This document shows, one piece after another, positions 1 to 9,953 of a stretch of 64,000 nucleotides of DNA. The translations under genes were made by a program, and so were the position numbers. Under the pieces are notes generated by a model, which worked only from the letters and a program-made list of their open reading frames with translations, ran no database searches and had not been told where the DNA came from. This DNA is from Pseudomonadota bacterium. Lineage in GTDB: Bacteria; Pseudomonadota; Gammaproteobacteria; Burkholderiales; Rhodocyclaceae. The stretch is taken from contig JAFEFC010000031.1 of the NCBI GenBank assembly GCA_018240785.1, positions 186,001 through 250,000 on the forward strand, given 5' to 3'. Positions within the stretch are counted from its first letter, which is position 1, and each line of letters opens with the position of its first letter.

Positions 1-92
1 CAGAGCGCGATGGCGCGGCGAAACGCGCCCGCGGACCATCCCCAGGCCGCAAGGCTGCTGCAGATCCGGGACGGCCACAGGCTTGGTGACAT
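1..92 (-). CDS. N-terminus of an unidentified gene cut by the window edge
   Basis: An ATG lies 5 bases past the stop of the TonB-dependent receptor on the same strand. The frame stays open for 30 codons to the window edge. The visible start (MSPSLWPSR...) is followed by a moderately hydrophobic Ala/Trp/Leu stretch that could be an export signal. An AGG sits a few bases before the ATG. The tight spacing suggests co-transcription with the receptor, as for periplasmic or signalling partners of such receptors. The product cannot be named from 30 residues. Confidence 0.4.
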   Translation of the reverse strand, partial: MSPSLWPSRICSSLAAWGWSAGAFRRAIAL

Positions 93-97
93 CGGAC

Positions 98-2173
98 CTA
101 CCAGGACACGCGCAGGCTCGCGAACAGTTGCGGCTCGGCGCGGTAGCGGCCCTCGTGGAACTCGGGATAGCGCCCGCCGACGCTCTGCGCGGTGATCGCG
201 AATTCATTGTCCGAGCGTGCCGGACCGAAGCTACGCGCGAGCTTGAGATCCACCCGGTCTCGCGACGGCACCCGATCGCCGTCGTTGAGCCAGTACATTG
301 CTTCATTGTGGTAAAAACCTAGGCTCGCGCGCCAGCGATAGGTCAGTTCCTTCATCAGCAGCAGCGAAGTGATCGCCTGCGGCGCACTGCGCTCGATATC
401 CCGGTCGAGCACACCCTTGCCTGGCTCGATTTCGATGAAGGCCTGCGACAGCACCACACGGCCCCAGCCGGGGCGGCGCCAATCCACGCTGAACTCGGCA
501 CCATCCATGACGAACGACCCGGAATTCAGGAATTCGAACGCATTCTGTGGCTTGTCTTGCCGAAAGGGAACGTAGCCCTCAGGCGGATTCGCCATGCAGT
601 AAGCTCTATCGCCCGGAGGCCGCCGCACCTGGCCGTCTGGCGTAATAATTGGACTCAGGCATCTCCGATCGTCGAGATAGCGCTGATAGCTTTCACGGAA
701 GACCCGAACATCCAGGTTCAGCCCGAGGTCCTTCAGCAGCGCGACATAGCCGATCTCCGCATATCGCACCCTCTCCGGCTGCAGATGCTGGGAGGCGAGC
801 AAGCCGAGCGACCTGATCCGGCCATCCGCCCGGTACACCTCCTCGGCGTCGGTCTGCTGCAAGGTCGGCGCGCGGTAGGCGACGCCGCCGGACAGCCGCA
901 ATGAGGACTGCGGTGACAGGGCGAGGTTGACCGCGAGCCGCGGCGAAAAGATCTCGCCACTGTAGTCGTGCTGTTCGAATGTGCCGCCGGCATTGATCTT
1001 GAGCCAGTCGATGGGCTGCCAGGTCAGGCTGCCGAAGACCTGCGCATGCCGTGCGTACAAGGTGCGCGAGGTGTTGAAGAGATCGGGCGAGCGCGCACTC
1101 TCCTGTCGCACGCCCGCACCGATCATCGCCTGCCAGGCCGCGCCGAGCCGTGTCGAATATTGCAGCTCGAGGTCGTCACGCGTGGTGTCGACATCGAAGT
1201 CGACCGCGAGAACCCGTGTCTTACCGCCACCAAGGTCGGCCACGATGAAGTTGGCCGGTCGCACATGCTCCGCCTGACGGAAGTACTGCAGCGTGAAGTC
1301 GGAGTCGCCATCGAAACTTCGTGTCCACATTAGATGCACGTAGTCGGAGCCCTGCGTCTCTTCCCGCAGCGGATCGGTCAGCGAACCCGGTGTTCCGCGC
1401 TCATAGGCGCCCCTGGTCGTTCCCACCTGGAAACGCAGTTCGTCGTGCGCGGTCAATTGGGAGGAGGCGCTGAAATTCACCGTATCGATCAGCAGGTGCT
1501 CGTACGGGGTCGCCGCACCGTCCCGCCTGACGAAGGAGCGGAAAGTCGTTGCCGCCCGCCGCGAGCCCGACAGCCGCCAGTCGACCACACCGCCGGACGC
1601 GCCACTGAGGCGAAAGCCATGGTCGTAGAAGCCGTTCTGGCCAAGGCGCGAGATCAGCGTCGCGCCATCCTCGGTCGACGGCGCGCGGGTGATGATGTTC
1701 ACCACGCCCTGAAAGGCGTTCGCACCGTAAGCCGCGCCATTGGGGCCGCGCACCACCTCGATGCGCTCGACGTCGTCGACGCGGATCGGCAGTTCGCGCC
1801 AGTTGGTGTTGCCGCGCAGCGGGCTGGTGACCGTGCGACCGTCGATCATGACCTTGATGCGGCCGTCGTAGGCATCGCCCAGGCCGTGGTTCGCGACCGT
1901 CGGCGAACCTCCCGCCCACTGCGCCACCAGGAAGCCCGGCACCAGGCGCAGCAGATCGTGGATTTCGGTGAAGCCGGAAGCGGCGATCATCTCGCGATCG
2001 ATGACCGTCACCGCGGCAGGCGCGTCGAGTGGCGACTGCGCCATGCGCGACGCCGTCAGCACGATGGGAATGTCGTCGAAGAAGAAATCTCCGGCACTGG
2101 CCGCCGAGGGCAGCAGGAGGCCCGCCCCCGCAACATGCATGCATAGGACCGATCGCCGGACGACCCGCTTCAT
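98..2173 (-). CDS. TonB-dependent outer membrane receptor
   Basis: A protein of about 691 residues with an N-terminal signal peptide ending near ASAGD, then a TonB-box-like segment (IPIVLTASR). A plug domain follows with the usual landmarks (AAVTVIDREMI, a GF.EIHDLLR stretch, VERIEVVRGPNGAAYG, GVVNIITR), then a long beta-barrel ending in an aromatic residue (SLRVSW), as expected for an outer membrane protein. Such receptors import siderophores, cobalamin or other large ligands with energy from TonB/ExbB/ExbD. No ligand-specific feature is visible. A TTG three codons upstream (2182) is possible, but the ATG at 2173 is preferred because a basic n-region begins there. A further gene follows closely at the window edge. 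Confidence 0.93.
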   Translation of the reverse strand: MKRVVRRSVLCMHVAGAGLLLPSAASAGDFFFDDIPIVLTASRMAQSPLDAPAAVTVIDREMIAASGFTEIHDLLRLVPGFLVAQWAGGSPTVANHGLGDAYDGRIKVMIDGRTVTSPLRGNTNWRELPIRVDDVERIEVVRGPNGAAYGANAFQGVVNIITRAPSTEDGATLISRLGQNGFYDHGFRLSGASGGVVDWRLSGSRRAATTFRSFVRRDGAATPYEHLLIDTVNFSASSQLTAHDELRFQVGTTRGAYERGTPGSLTDPLREETQGSDYVHLMWTRSFDGDSDFTLQYFRQAEHVRPANFIVADLGGGKTRVLAVDFDVDTTRDDLELQYSTRLGAAWQAMIGAGVRQESARSPDLFNTSRTLYARHAQVFGSLTWQPIDWLKINAGGTFEQHDYSGEIFSPRLAVNLALSPQSSLRLSGGVAYRAPTLQQTDAEEVYRADGRIRSLGLLASQHLQPERVRYAEIGYVALLKDLGLNLDVRVFRESYQRYLDDRRCLSPIITPDGQVRRPPGDRAYCMANPPEGYVPFRQDKPQNAFEFLNSGSFVMDGAEFSVDWRRPGWGRVVLSQAFIEIEPGKGVLDRDIERSAPQAITSLLLMKELTYRWRASLGFYHNEAMYWLNDGDRVPSRDRVDLKLARSFGPARSDNEFAITAQSVGGRYPEFHEGRYRAEPQLFASLRVSW

Positions 2174-2320
2174 TTCCGCCAAACCTCGCTCAATTCATTG
2201 AAATTCTTGCCTGTGCGAGAGTCGCACGGGCCCGCTGACGCGGTCCACCCCGGATTCGCGCGCCCCGCGACACCTGACACGCTCGCGACCTCGCCGCGGC
2301 GGTGCAGCGCGCATCCGCAC

Positions 2321-2935
2321 TCAGGCGCGGAACAGGGTGCGCACGCCGTTGGCGATGAATTCCACCGCCATCGCGGCCAGCACCAGACCCATCACCCGCG
2401 TCATGATGTTGAGCCCGGTCTGGCCGGCGAGCCGGCTGATGGGCCTGGCCAGGCGCAGGGTGCCCCACACCACGCCGCCGATCGCCACGCCGATCAGCAC
2501 CAGCAGGGCCAGTTGCCACCAGTGGCGGGCATTCTCCGACAGGATGATGACCGAACTCATGGTGCCCGGCCCGGCCATCAGCGGAATGGTCAGCGGCACC
2601 ACCGCGATGCTGGCACGCTCCGTCGCCTCGTGCGCTTCCTCCGGGGTGGAGCGCTCGCGTCCCGGCTCGGCATTGAACATGTTGAGCGCAATCAGGAACA
2701 GCAGCGCACCACCGCCCACCTGCAGCGATGCAATCGAGATGCCGAAGATGCCGAGCAGCGTCTGCCCGAACAGCGCCGACACGCCGATCACGACGGCGGT
2801 GGCGGTCGCCGCGGTGTTGATGGTGCGGTGCAGTTGCGGCCGCGACTGATGCGCGGTCAGGCTCAGGAACATCGGGATGGCGCCGAAGGGGTTGATCAGC
2901 GCAAGCAGGGTGATGAAGGCCTTCAGCGTATCCAT
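2321..2935 (-). CDS. MarC family integral membrane protein
   Basis: 204 residues starting MDTLKAFITLLALINPFG, the typical MarC start with its NPFG element. A second matching element (PLTIPLMAGPGTMSS) lies near residue 110. About six hydrophobic segments fill the protein and a hydrophilic loop (about residues 85-105, EPGRERSTPEEAHEA) separates the two halves. MarC proteins were first linked to multiple antibiotic resistance, but that link was not upheld and their substrate is unknown. The frame is open upstream to 3241, but the ATG at 2935 matches the family start. It stands alone and is divergent from the helicase gene downstream. Confidence 0.93.
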   Translation of the reverse strand: MDTLKAFITLLALINPFGAIPMFLSLTAHQSRPQLHRTINTAATATAVVIGVSALFGQTLLGIFGISIASLQVGGGALLFLIALNMFNAEPGRERSTPEEAHEATERASIAVVPLTIPLMAGPGTMSSVIILSENARHWWQLALLVLIGVAIGGVVWGTLRLARPISRLAGQTGLNIMTRVMGLVLAAMAVEFIANGVRTLFRA

Positions 2936-3149
2936 GTATTTTTCTCGCGCCGCGGACCTCGTGAGTCCGGCGCGGTTCCGGTTGGGGCATGTGAGCATAG
3001 CGCATGTGCGGGCTAGACTATGGGCAGTGCCATCAATTGACCGGAGCACCCAGGAGGCGGGCGTTGCGGGGAACGAACACTGCGAACGATGCCTTCGTGC
3101 TGCGCCCATCCCTACCTCACCCTTCACCCTGCCACACCGCTCACCCTCC

Positions 3150-4850
3150 ATGGCCCGCATCCACCCCGAAGGCTGGCGGCAGCTCCCCGCCAGCGGCGCG
3201 CGTGCGCGCGAACTGGCAACGCTGACGCTGTTTGCCGACACCCTGCCCGACGATTTCGTCGTCTATCACGGCCTGCACTGGACGCGCGCCGAGGGCGAGC
3301 ACACGATCTTCGGCGAGATCGGCTTCGCGGTCATGGGCCCTGCCGGACGCGTCGTCCTGATCGAGCAGCAATCGGGCTTCCTCGAGGAGACCGAGGAAGG
3401 CCTGCTGCGCCCGCCCTCGCGCCGCGCACGCCGGGTCAGCGTCGAACTGGCGCGCAGCACCGAGGCGTTGCGCGCGCGCCTGCGCCCCCTGCTGCAGGGT
3501 GCCGAGCCGCAGTTCGAGATCCTGTTCTACTGCCCCGATTACCGCGTGCGGCAACCCGGCACCGCCGGCCTGGACCCGGCGCGCATCGTCGATGCGAGCC
3601 GGCGCGGCGAGCTGGCCGCGATCGTCAGGGCGCTCGCCAGCGGGCATCCGCAGCCCGGCCCGGAGGGCGCGACCGACAAGGCGGCAGCCTCTGCCGACGC
3701 CGAGCGCCGCGCCGCCCTGCACCGCTTCTTCGCCGACCTGCTCGAGCTCGTGCCCGACGTGCAGGCGCTGGCCGGGCGCGCCGAGGCGCTCACCACGCGG
3801 CTCTCCGGCGGCCTGGCGGAATGGGCGCGACGCCTCGATTTCAGCCCGTTCAGGCTGCACGTCACCGCCACTGCGGGCAGCGGCAAGACGCAGCTCGCGC
3901 TCGCCGCCTACGACGATGCGCTGCGCGCCGGCCGGCGGCCGCTGTACGTGTGCTACAACCGGCCACTGGCCGACCATTTCGCCCGCATCGCGCCGCCGGG
4001 CGGCGAAGTGGCGACCTTCCACCAGTTGTGCGACCGCCGCCTGCGCGCCGCCGGCCGGCCGCCCAATTTCGCCGCGCCGGGCGCCTTCCGCCGCATGGAA
4101 GCCGACTTCGCCGCACTCGTGACCGCTGCGCCGGACCCGGCCTGGCGCTTCGACGAGCTGATCGTGGACGAGGGCCAGGACTTCGCCGAAGCCTGGCGCG
4201 ACGCGCTGCTGGCGCTGCTCGCCGCGCATGGCCGCGCATGGTGGCTGGAAGATCCGCTGCAGAACCTCTATGGCCGCCCGCCGGTGCCGCTGCCCGGTTG
4301 GGTACGCATGAACGCCGACACCAACTACCGTACGCCGGCCGACATCGTCGCGCTCGTCAACCGTCGCCTGCCGCTGCCCGCACCGGTACGCGCAGGCAGC
4401 CCGGTTGCCGGCAGCATGCCGGAAGTGTTCGCCTGGCAAGGCGAAGGCGAACAGGGCCTGATGGACGCGACGCGGCGCGCGATCACGCGCGCGATCGGGT
4501 TGGGGTTCCGGCGCGACATGATCGCGCTCGTCACCTTCCGCGGCCGCGAGCATTCGCGCTTCACGCCCATCACCCATCTCGGGCCGCACCGCCTGCGCGC
4601 CTTCTCCGGCCGCTACGACCTGTTCGGCGAGCCGGAGCACAGCGAAGGCGACCTGCTCATCGACTCGGTGTATCGCTTCAAGGGCCAGTCGGCGCCGTGC
4701 GTGATCTTCACCGAGATCGATTTCGACACGCTCGACGAGGCCACGGTGCGCAAGCTCTTCGTCGGCGCCACGCGCGCGACGATGAAGCTCATCCTGGTGG
4801 CGTCGCCGCGTGCCGCCGCCGCACTCGAGCCGGACAAGGGTGAACCCTGA
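3150..4850 (+). CDS. UvrD/SF1-like helicase with a degenerate NERD-like N-terminus
   Basis: 566 residues. The N-terminal 110 residues follow the NERD nuclease pattern (a VVYHGLHW strand, then EIGFAVMGP and VVLIEQQSG), but the usual Asp of EID is Gly and the Lys of ExK is Gln. This part therefore looks catalytically dead. From about residue 235 an SF1 motor follows: Walker A TATAGSGKT (residues 239-247), Walker B/motif II VDEGQD (about 339-344), a motif V-like YRFKGQSAPCVIF (about 508-520) and motif VI VGATRA (about 538). Related proteins are annotated as UvrD-like or NERD-helicases of unknown cellular role, probably in DNA repair or nucleic-acid processing. The open frame extends upstream to 2877, but MARIHPEGW at 3150 is where recognisable sequence begins. 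Confidence 0.85.
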   Translation: MARIHPEGWRQLPASGARARELATLTLFADTLPDDFVVYHGLHWTRAEGEHTIFGEIGFAVMGPAGRVVLIEQQSGFLEETEEGLLRPPSRRARRVSVELARSTEALRARLRPLLQGAEPQFEILFYCPDYRVRQPGTAGLDPARIVDASRRGELAAIVRALASGHPQPGPEGATDKAAASADAERRAALHRFFADLLELVPDVQALAGRAEALTTRLSGGLAEWARRLDFSPFRLHVTATAGSGKTQLALAAYDDALRAGRRPLYVCYNRPLADHFARIAPPGGEVATFHQLCDRRLRAAGRPPNFAAPGAFRRMEADFAALVTAAPDPAWRFDELIVDEGQDFAEAWRDALLALLAAHGRAWWLEDPLQNLYGRPPVPLPGWVRMNADTNYRTPADIVALVNRRLPLPAPVRAGSPVAGSMPEVFAWQGEGEQGLMDATRRAITRAIGLGFRRDMIALVTFRGREHSRFTPITHLGPHRLRAFSGRYDLFGEPEHSEGDLLIDSVYRFKGQSAPCVIFTEIDFDTLDEATVRKLFVGATRATMKLILVASPRAAAALEPDKGEP

Positions 4851-4993
4851 GCCTGCGGACGGAGGAATCCGGGCTAAGCTCAAAGCATGCCGGCATGCAT
4901 GCACATCCCGTGCCGCGTCGCCGACCTCGTTGCGCAAACGCCCATCGACACGACCACGAGCGCCCTGCAGGGCGCCTTGAGGAGGAGCCAGGC

Positions 4994-7900
4994 ATGCCGA
5001 ATCCGGACACCACCCCCATTGCTGACGCGCTGGACCCCGTCACCCGCGTCGCAGAGTCGATCGCGGCGCGCCTTCCCGCCGACGAGGCCGCCGAAGCCGC
5101 CGAGTTCGCGCGCCAATACTACGCGCTGACCGCACCGGAAGACCTCGCCGAACGCCCGCTGGATGATCTCTACGGCGCAGTGCTGTCGCATTGGCATTTC
5201 GCCCGCGGCTTCGCCGGTGGCGCGCCGCGGCTGCGCGTGTATAACCCGCGCCTGGAAGAGCACGGCTGGCAATCGACCCATACCGTGATCGAGATCGTCA
5301 ACGACGACATGCCCTTCCTCGTCGATTCGATCACCAATGAGGTGAACCGCCAGGGCCTGATGGCGCATCTGGTGGTGCATCCGGTGATGAAGATCGTGCG
5401 CGACGCCGAACACCGCATCGTGCGCGTCGCCCGTGCGCGCAACGAGGCTGACGGCCGCTTCGAGTCGCTGATCCACGTCGAGGTCGACCGACGCACCGAA
5501 CGCGCCCAGCTCGACGCGCTGCAGGATGGCCTGCTGCGCATCCTCGGCGACGTGCGCGCCGCAGTGGAAGACTGGCCGCGCATGAAGCAGCGCATCGCCG
5601 ACATCCTGGCCGGGCTCGATGCCGCGCCGCCGCCAGTGGCGGCCGCGGAGCTCGCTGAAGGCCGCGCCTTCCTGGAGTGGATCGCCGACGACAACTTCAC
5701 CTTGCTCGGCTGCCGCGATTACGACCTGGTGCGCGACCCGGCCGCCACCGGCGCCACCGACGGCAGCGCCGACGAACTGCGCGCGGTGCCCGGCAGCGGC
5801 CTGGGCGTGCTGCGTGAGCACGGCCAGGCGCTGCCCTCGCTCCCCTTCTCGCAGATGCCGCCGGAACTGCGCGCCCGCGCCCGCGCGCCCAACCTGCTGA
5901 CGCTGACCAAGGCCAACGCGCGCGCCACCGTGCATCGCTCCGCCTATCTCGACTACATCGGCGTCAAGCGCTTCGACGCCGCCGGCGAGGTGATCGGCGA
6001 GCGCCGCCTGCTCGGCCTCTACACCTCGGCCGCCTACAGCGCCAGCCCGACGCAGATCCCGCTGCTGCGCAGCAAGGTCGCGACGGTGACCGAGCGCGCC
6101 GGTTTCCTGCCCAAGAGCCACGCCGCCAAGGCGCTCGCCACCATCCTCGAGCAGTACCCGCGCGACGAGCTGATCCAGACCTCGACCGACGACCTGTACG
6201 ACACCGCGATGGGCATCCTGCGGCTGGGCGAGCGCCAGCGCACGCGGCTCTTCGTGCGCCGCGACAGCTTCGGCCGCTACTACGCCTGCCTGCTGTTCGT
6301 GCCGCGCGAGAACTACAACACCGATGTGCGCCAGCGCATGCAGGCGGTGCTGTCCGAAGCGCTGCACGGCGTGTCAGCGGAATTCAACGTGCATCTGTCG
6401 GATTCGCCGCTGGCGCGCATCCTCATCGTGATCCGCACGCCGCCCGGCGCCGCACCCGATTTCGACGTGCACGAGCTCGAGCAGCGCCTGGTGCGCCTGG
6501 CGCGACGCTGGGAGGACGACCTCGCGCACGCCCTCATCGAGGCGGTCGGCGAGGAACGTGGCAACGCCCTGTTCGCGCAGTACGCCGGCGGTTTTGCGGC
6601 CGGCTACCGTGAGGAGCACGCTGCACGCATGGCGGTGCACGACATCGCGCAGCTCGAGACGCTGGACGCGGCCGACGCCATCGCGATGAACCTCTACCTG
6701 CCGCTGGAGGCGCCGCCGGGCCGGCTGCGCTTCAAGCTGATCCGCGCCGGCGAGCTGGCGCCGCTGTCGCAGAGCCTGCCGATGCTCGAGCACATGGGCG
6801 TGCGCGTGCTCGAGGAGCGCCCCTTCGAGGTGCGCCGCGCCGACGGCCAGGAGCTATGGATCGACGACTTCGGCCTCGCCGTGCCCGAGGGCCTCGAGAT
6901 CGACATCGAGCGCCTGCGCGACCGCTTCCAGGAGACCTTCCTGCGCACCTGGCGCGGCGACAACGACGACGACGATTTCAACCGCCTGGTGCTGCTCGCC
7001 GGCCTCGACTGGCGCAGCGTGGCGGTGCTGCGCGCCTACGCGCGCTACATGAAGCAGGCTGCCTTCACCTTCAGCCAGCATTACATCGAGCAGGCGCTGG
7101 CCGGCCACCCGGAGATCGCCGCCGACCTGGTGGCGCTGTTCCGTGCGCGCTTCGACCCGGCGCTGGGTGCGGACCGCGACGCCCGCCAGCAGCACATCGC
7201 CGGCCGCATCACCGCCGCGCTCGACGGCGTGAGCAACCTCGACGAAGACCGCATCCTGCGCCACTACCTGGCGCTGATCCAGGCCACGCTGCGCACCAAC
7301 TTCTTCCAGTGCGGCGGCGACGGCCAGCCCAAGGGCTGGCTGTCGTTCAAGTTCGACCCGTCGAAAGTTCCGCTGCTGCCCGAGCCGAAGCCGATGTTCG
7401 AGATCTTCGTGCATTCGCCGCGGGTGGAGGGCGTGCACCTGCGCGGCGGCAAGGTCGCGCGCGGCGGCCTGCGCTGGTCCGACCGCATGGAGGACTACCG
7501 CACCGAAGTGCTCGGCCTGGTGAAGGCGCAGCAGGTCAAGAACGCGGTGATCGTGCCGGTAGGGTCCAAGGGCGGCTTCGTGCTCAAGCGCCCGCCTGCC
7601 GGCGGCGACCGCGACGCGCTGATGCAGGAAGGCATCGCCTGCTACCAGACCTACCTGCGCGGCCTGCTGGACATCACCGACAACCTGGTGGGCGGCCAGG
7701 TGGTGCCCCCAGCGGACGTGGTGCGCCACGACCCCGACGACCCCTACCTGGTGGTGGCCGCCGACAAGGGCACCGCCAGCTTCTCCGACATCGCCAACCG
7801 CACCGCGGCCGAATACGGCTTCTGGCTCGGTGACGCCTTCGCCTCCGGCGGCTCGGCCGGCTACGACCACAAGGGCATGGCGATCACCGCGCGCGGCGCG

Positions 7901-9850
7901 TGGGAATCGGTGAAGCACCACTTCCGCAGCCTGGGCCGCGACAGCCAGACGCAGGACTTCACCGTGGTCGGCATCGGCGACATGTCCGGCGACGTGTTCG
8001 GCAACGGCATGCTGCTGTCGCGCCACATCCGCCTGGTGGCGGCCTTCGACCACCGCCACATCTTCATCGACCCCGAGCCCGACACCGCCGCCAGCTTCGC
8101 CGAGCGCGAGCGCATGTTCAAGCTGCCGCGCTCGTCCTGGGCCGACTACGACACCTCGCTGATCTCCGCGGGCGGCGGGGTCTACCCGCGCAGCGCCAAG
8201 TCGGTGGCGCTGTCGCCCCAGGCGCGTGCCGCGCTGGGCATCGCCGCCGAGCACCTGCCGCCGGCCGAGCTGATCCACGCCATCCTGCAGGCGCCGGTCG
8301 ACCTGCTCTACAACGGCGGCATCGGCACCTACATCAAGGCCAGCACCGAGAGCCACGCCGAGGTCGGCGACCGCGCCAACGACGCGATCCGTGTCGATGG
8401 CGCGCAACTGCGCTGCAAGGTGGTGGCCGAGGGCGGCAACCTCGGCGCGACCCAGCGCGGCCGCATCGAGTTCGCGCTGCGCGGCGGGCTCATCAACACC
8501 GACGCGATCGACAACTCGGGCGGCGTGGATTGCTCCGACCACGAGGTCAATATCAAGATCCTGCTGAACCACGTGGTGGCCGAAGGCGAGCTCACCGGCA
8601 AGCAGCGCGACCGCCTGCTCGCCGAGATGACCGACGAAGTGGCGGAACTGGTGCTGCGCGACAACCGCGGGCAGAACCAGATCCTGGCGCTCGAGCGCGC
8701 GCGCGGCACGACCCAGCTCGACGAGCAGGCGCGCTACATGCGCCACCTCGTCGCCGCCGGCCGCCTCAACCGGCGGATCGAGTTCCTGCCGTCGGACGAC
8801 GTCATCGCCGAACGCGCCCAGGCGCATGCCGGGCTCACCACGCCGGAGCTGGCGGTGCTGCTGGCCTACGGCAAGATGGAGCTGTACGACGCGGTGCTGG
8901 CCTCCGACATCCCGGAAGATCCCTACATCGCCACCACGCTGGAGCGCTACTTCCCGAAGGCGCTGCGCGAGCGCTTCCCGCAGCAGATCCGCCAGCATCC
9001 GCTGCGCCGCGAGATCATCGCCACCCATGTGGTCAACAGCATGGTCAATCGCGTCGGCCCCAGCTTCTGCTTCCGCCTGCAGGAGGAGACCGGCGCCACC
9101 GCCGCCGACATCGTGCGCGCCTACCTCGGCACGCGCGAGATCTTCGGCCTGGTGTCGCTATGGCACGCCGCCGAGGCGCTCGACCATGCGGTGCCGGTCG
9201 AGGTGCAGCAGGACATCCTGCAGGCGAGCATGCGCCTGGCGCTTCGCGGCACGGTATGGCTGCTGCAGCGGCGCGCCGTCCTGGGCGAGCTCCAGGCGGC
9301 CATCGCCCGCTTCGCCCCCGGCGTCAGCGAAGTCGGCAACGGCCTCGCGCGCTGGCTGGCGCCGCACGAGCTGGCACCGGTGGACGCCGAAGCCGGGCGC
9401 CTGGCTGCGCGCGGCGTGCCGAGGCCGCTCGCGCAGCGTGTCGCGCAGCTCGACGCACAGTTCTCCGCGCTCGACATCGTCGAGATCGCCAGCGACACCG
9501 CACGCAGCGTGGAAACCGTCGCCGAAGTGTATTTCGGCCTCGGCGGCCGCCTGGACCTCGGCTGGCTGTCGCACCAGATCGGCGCGATGCCCGCTGCCGG
9601 GCATTGGACGGCGCTGGCGCGCGTGGCACTGCGCGACGACCTCACCGCCCTCGCCCACGGCCTGACCCAGTCGGTGCTCGACCTGAATCCGCAGGAGCAC
9701 GACACCGGCACGCTGCTCGCCGCGTGGGAGACGCATCGCGACACCCACCTTACCCGCTGTCGCCAGTTGCTCGCCGAGTTGCGCCCCGCGGCCACGCTGG
9801 ACCTGGCAATGCTGTCGGTGAGCCTGCGCCAGTTGCGGGCGCTGATCTGA
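4994..9850 (+). CDS. NAD-specific glutamate dehydrogenase, large (about 180 kDa) class
   Basis: 1618 residues, the normal length of the large NAD-GDH family, which deaminates glutamate to 2-oxoglutarate and ammonium with NAD+. The N-terminal half carries ACT-like regulatory segments. The catalytic region holds RGGLRWSDRMEDYR and VKNAVIVPVGSKGG (residues about 823-860) and a nucleotide-binding part with VVGIGDMSGDVFGNGM (about 990). The C-terminal region is helical. A clear GGAGGAG stands 6-7 bases before the ATG at 4994. A longer open frame from 4895 lacks a matching N-terminus and was not used. Activity in this class is allosterically controlled. A GC hairpin follows the stop and the gene appears monocistronic. 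Confidence 0.95.
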   Translation: MPNPDTTPIADALDPVTRVAESIAARLPADEAAEAAEFARQYYALTAPEDLAERPLDDLYGAVLSHWHFARGFAGGAPRLRVYNPRLEEHGWQSTHTVIEIVNDDMPFLVDSITNEVNRQGLMAHLVVHPVMKIVRDAEHRIVRVARARNEADGRFESLIHVEVDRRTERAQLDALQDGLLRILGDVRAAVEDWPRMKQRIADILAGLDAAPPPVAAAELAEGRAFLEWIADDNFTLLGCRDYDLVRDPAATGATDGSADELRAVPGSGLGVLREHGQALPSLPFSQMPPELRARARAPNLLTLTKANARATVHRSAYLDYIGVKRFDAAGEVIGERRLLGLYTSAAYSASPTQIPLLRSKVATVTERAGFLPKSHAAKALATILEQYPRDELIQTSTDDLYDTAMGILRLGERQRTRLFVRRDSFGRYYACLLFVPRENYNTDVRQRMQAVLSEALHGVSAEFNVHLSDSPLARILIVIRTPPGAAPDFDVHELEQRLVRLARRWEDDLAHALIEAVGEERGNALFAQYAGGFAAGYREEHAARMAVHDIAQLETLDAADAIAMNLYLPLEAPPGRLRFKLIRAGELAPLSQSLPMLEHMGVRVLEERPFEVRRADGQELWIDDFGLAVPEGLEIDIERLRDRFQETFLRTWRGDNDDDDFNRLVLLAGLDWRSVAVLRAYARYMKQAAFTFSQHYIEQALAGHPEIAADLVALFRARFDPALGADRDARQQHIAGRITAALDGVSNLDEDRILRHYLALIQATLRTNFFQCGGDGQPKGWLSFKFDPSKVPLLPEPKPMFEIFVHSPRVEGVHLRGGKVARGGLRWSDRMEDYRTEVLGLVKAQQVKNAVIVPVGSKGGFVLKRPPAGGDRDALMQEGIACYQTYLRGLLDITDNLVGGQVVPPADVVRHDPDDPYLVVAADKGTASFSDIANRTAAEYGFWLGDAFASGGSAGYDHKGMAITARGAWESVKHHFRSLGRDSQTQDFTVVGIGDMSGDVFGNGMLLSRHIRLVAAFDHRHIFIDPEPDTAASFAERERMFKLPRSSWADYDTSLISAGGGVYPRSAKSVALSPQARAALGIAAEHLPPAELIHAILQAPVDLLYNGGIGTYIKASTESHAEVGDRANDAIRVDGAQLRCKVVAEGGNLGATQRGRIEFALRGGLINTDAIDNSGGVDCSDHEVNIKILLNHVVAEGELTGKQRDRLLAEMTDEVAELVLRDNRGQNQILALERARGTTQLDEQARYMRHLVAAGRLNRRIEFLPSDDVIAERAQAHAGLTTPELAVLLAYGKMELYDAVLASDIPEDPYIATTLERYFPKALRERFPQQIRQHPLRREIIATHVVNSMVNRVGPSFCFRLQEETGATAADIVRAYLGTREIFGLVSLWHAAEALDHAVPVEVQQDILQASMRLALRGTVWLLQRRAVLGELQAAIARFAPGVSEVGNGLARWLAPHELAPVDAEAGRLAARGVPRPLAQRVAQLDAQFSALDIVEIASDTARSVETVAEVYFGLGGRLDLGWLSHQIGAMPAAGHWTALARVALRDDLTALAHGLTQSVLDLNPQEHDTGTLLAAWETHRDTHLTRCRQLLAELRPAATLDLAMLSVSLRQLRALI

Positions 9851-9855
9851 TCGCC

Positions 9856-9878
9856 GCCGCCGGCAAGATGCCGGCGGC
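9856..9878 (+). terminator. GC-rich hairpin after NAD-GDH
   Basis: A perfect 9-bp stem (GCCGCCGGC / GCCGGCGGC) with a 5-base loop starts 6 bases after the glutamate dehydrogenase stop. No T-run follows, so it may only pause transcription or stabilise the 3' end rather than terminate by itself. Confidence 0.45.
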
Positions 9879-9953
9879 TGGCGTCACCGCTGAGCTTGCG
9901 CTACGGTTTCGACTATTGTCAGCTTGAAAACAACGTCATCCGGGGTTGCAGCG

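Noticed and set aside
2213-2227. GTGCGA-GAG-TCGCAC hairpin upstream of the TonB receptor
   Set aside because: A short 6-bp stem; in GC-rich DNA this is not distinguishable from chance, and no known operator matches.
4895-4993. N-terminal extension of NAD-GDH from 4895
   Set aside because: The extension is Arg/His-rich and unlike GDH, and a strong GGAGGAG precedes the ATG at 4994.
6854-9028. 724-codon minus frame inside NAD-GDH
   Set aside because: It is antisense shadow in a strongly biased coding region with no recognisable domain.
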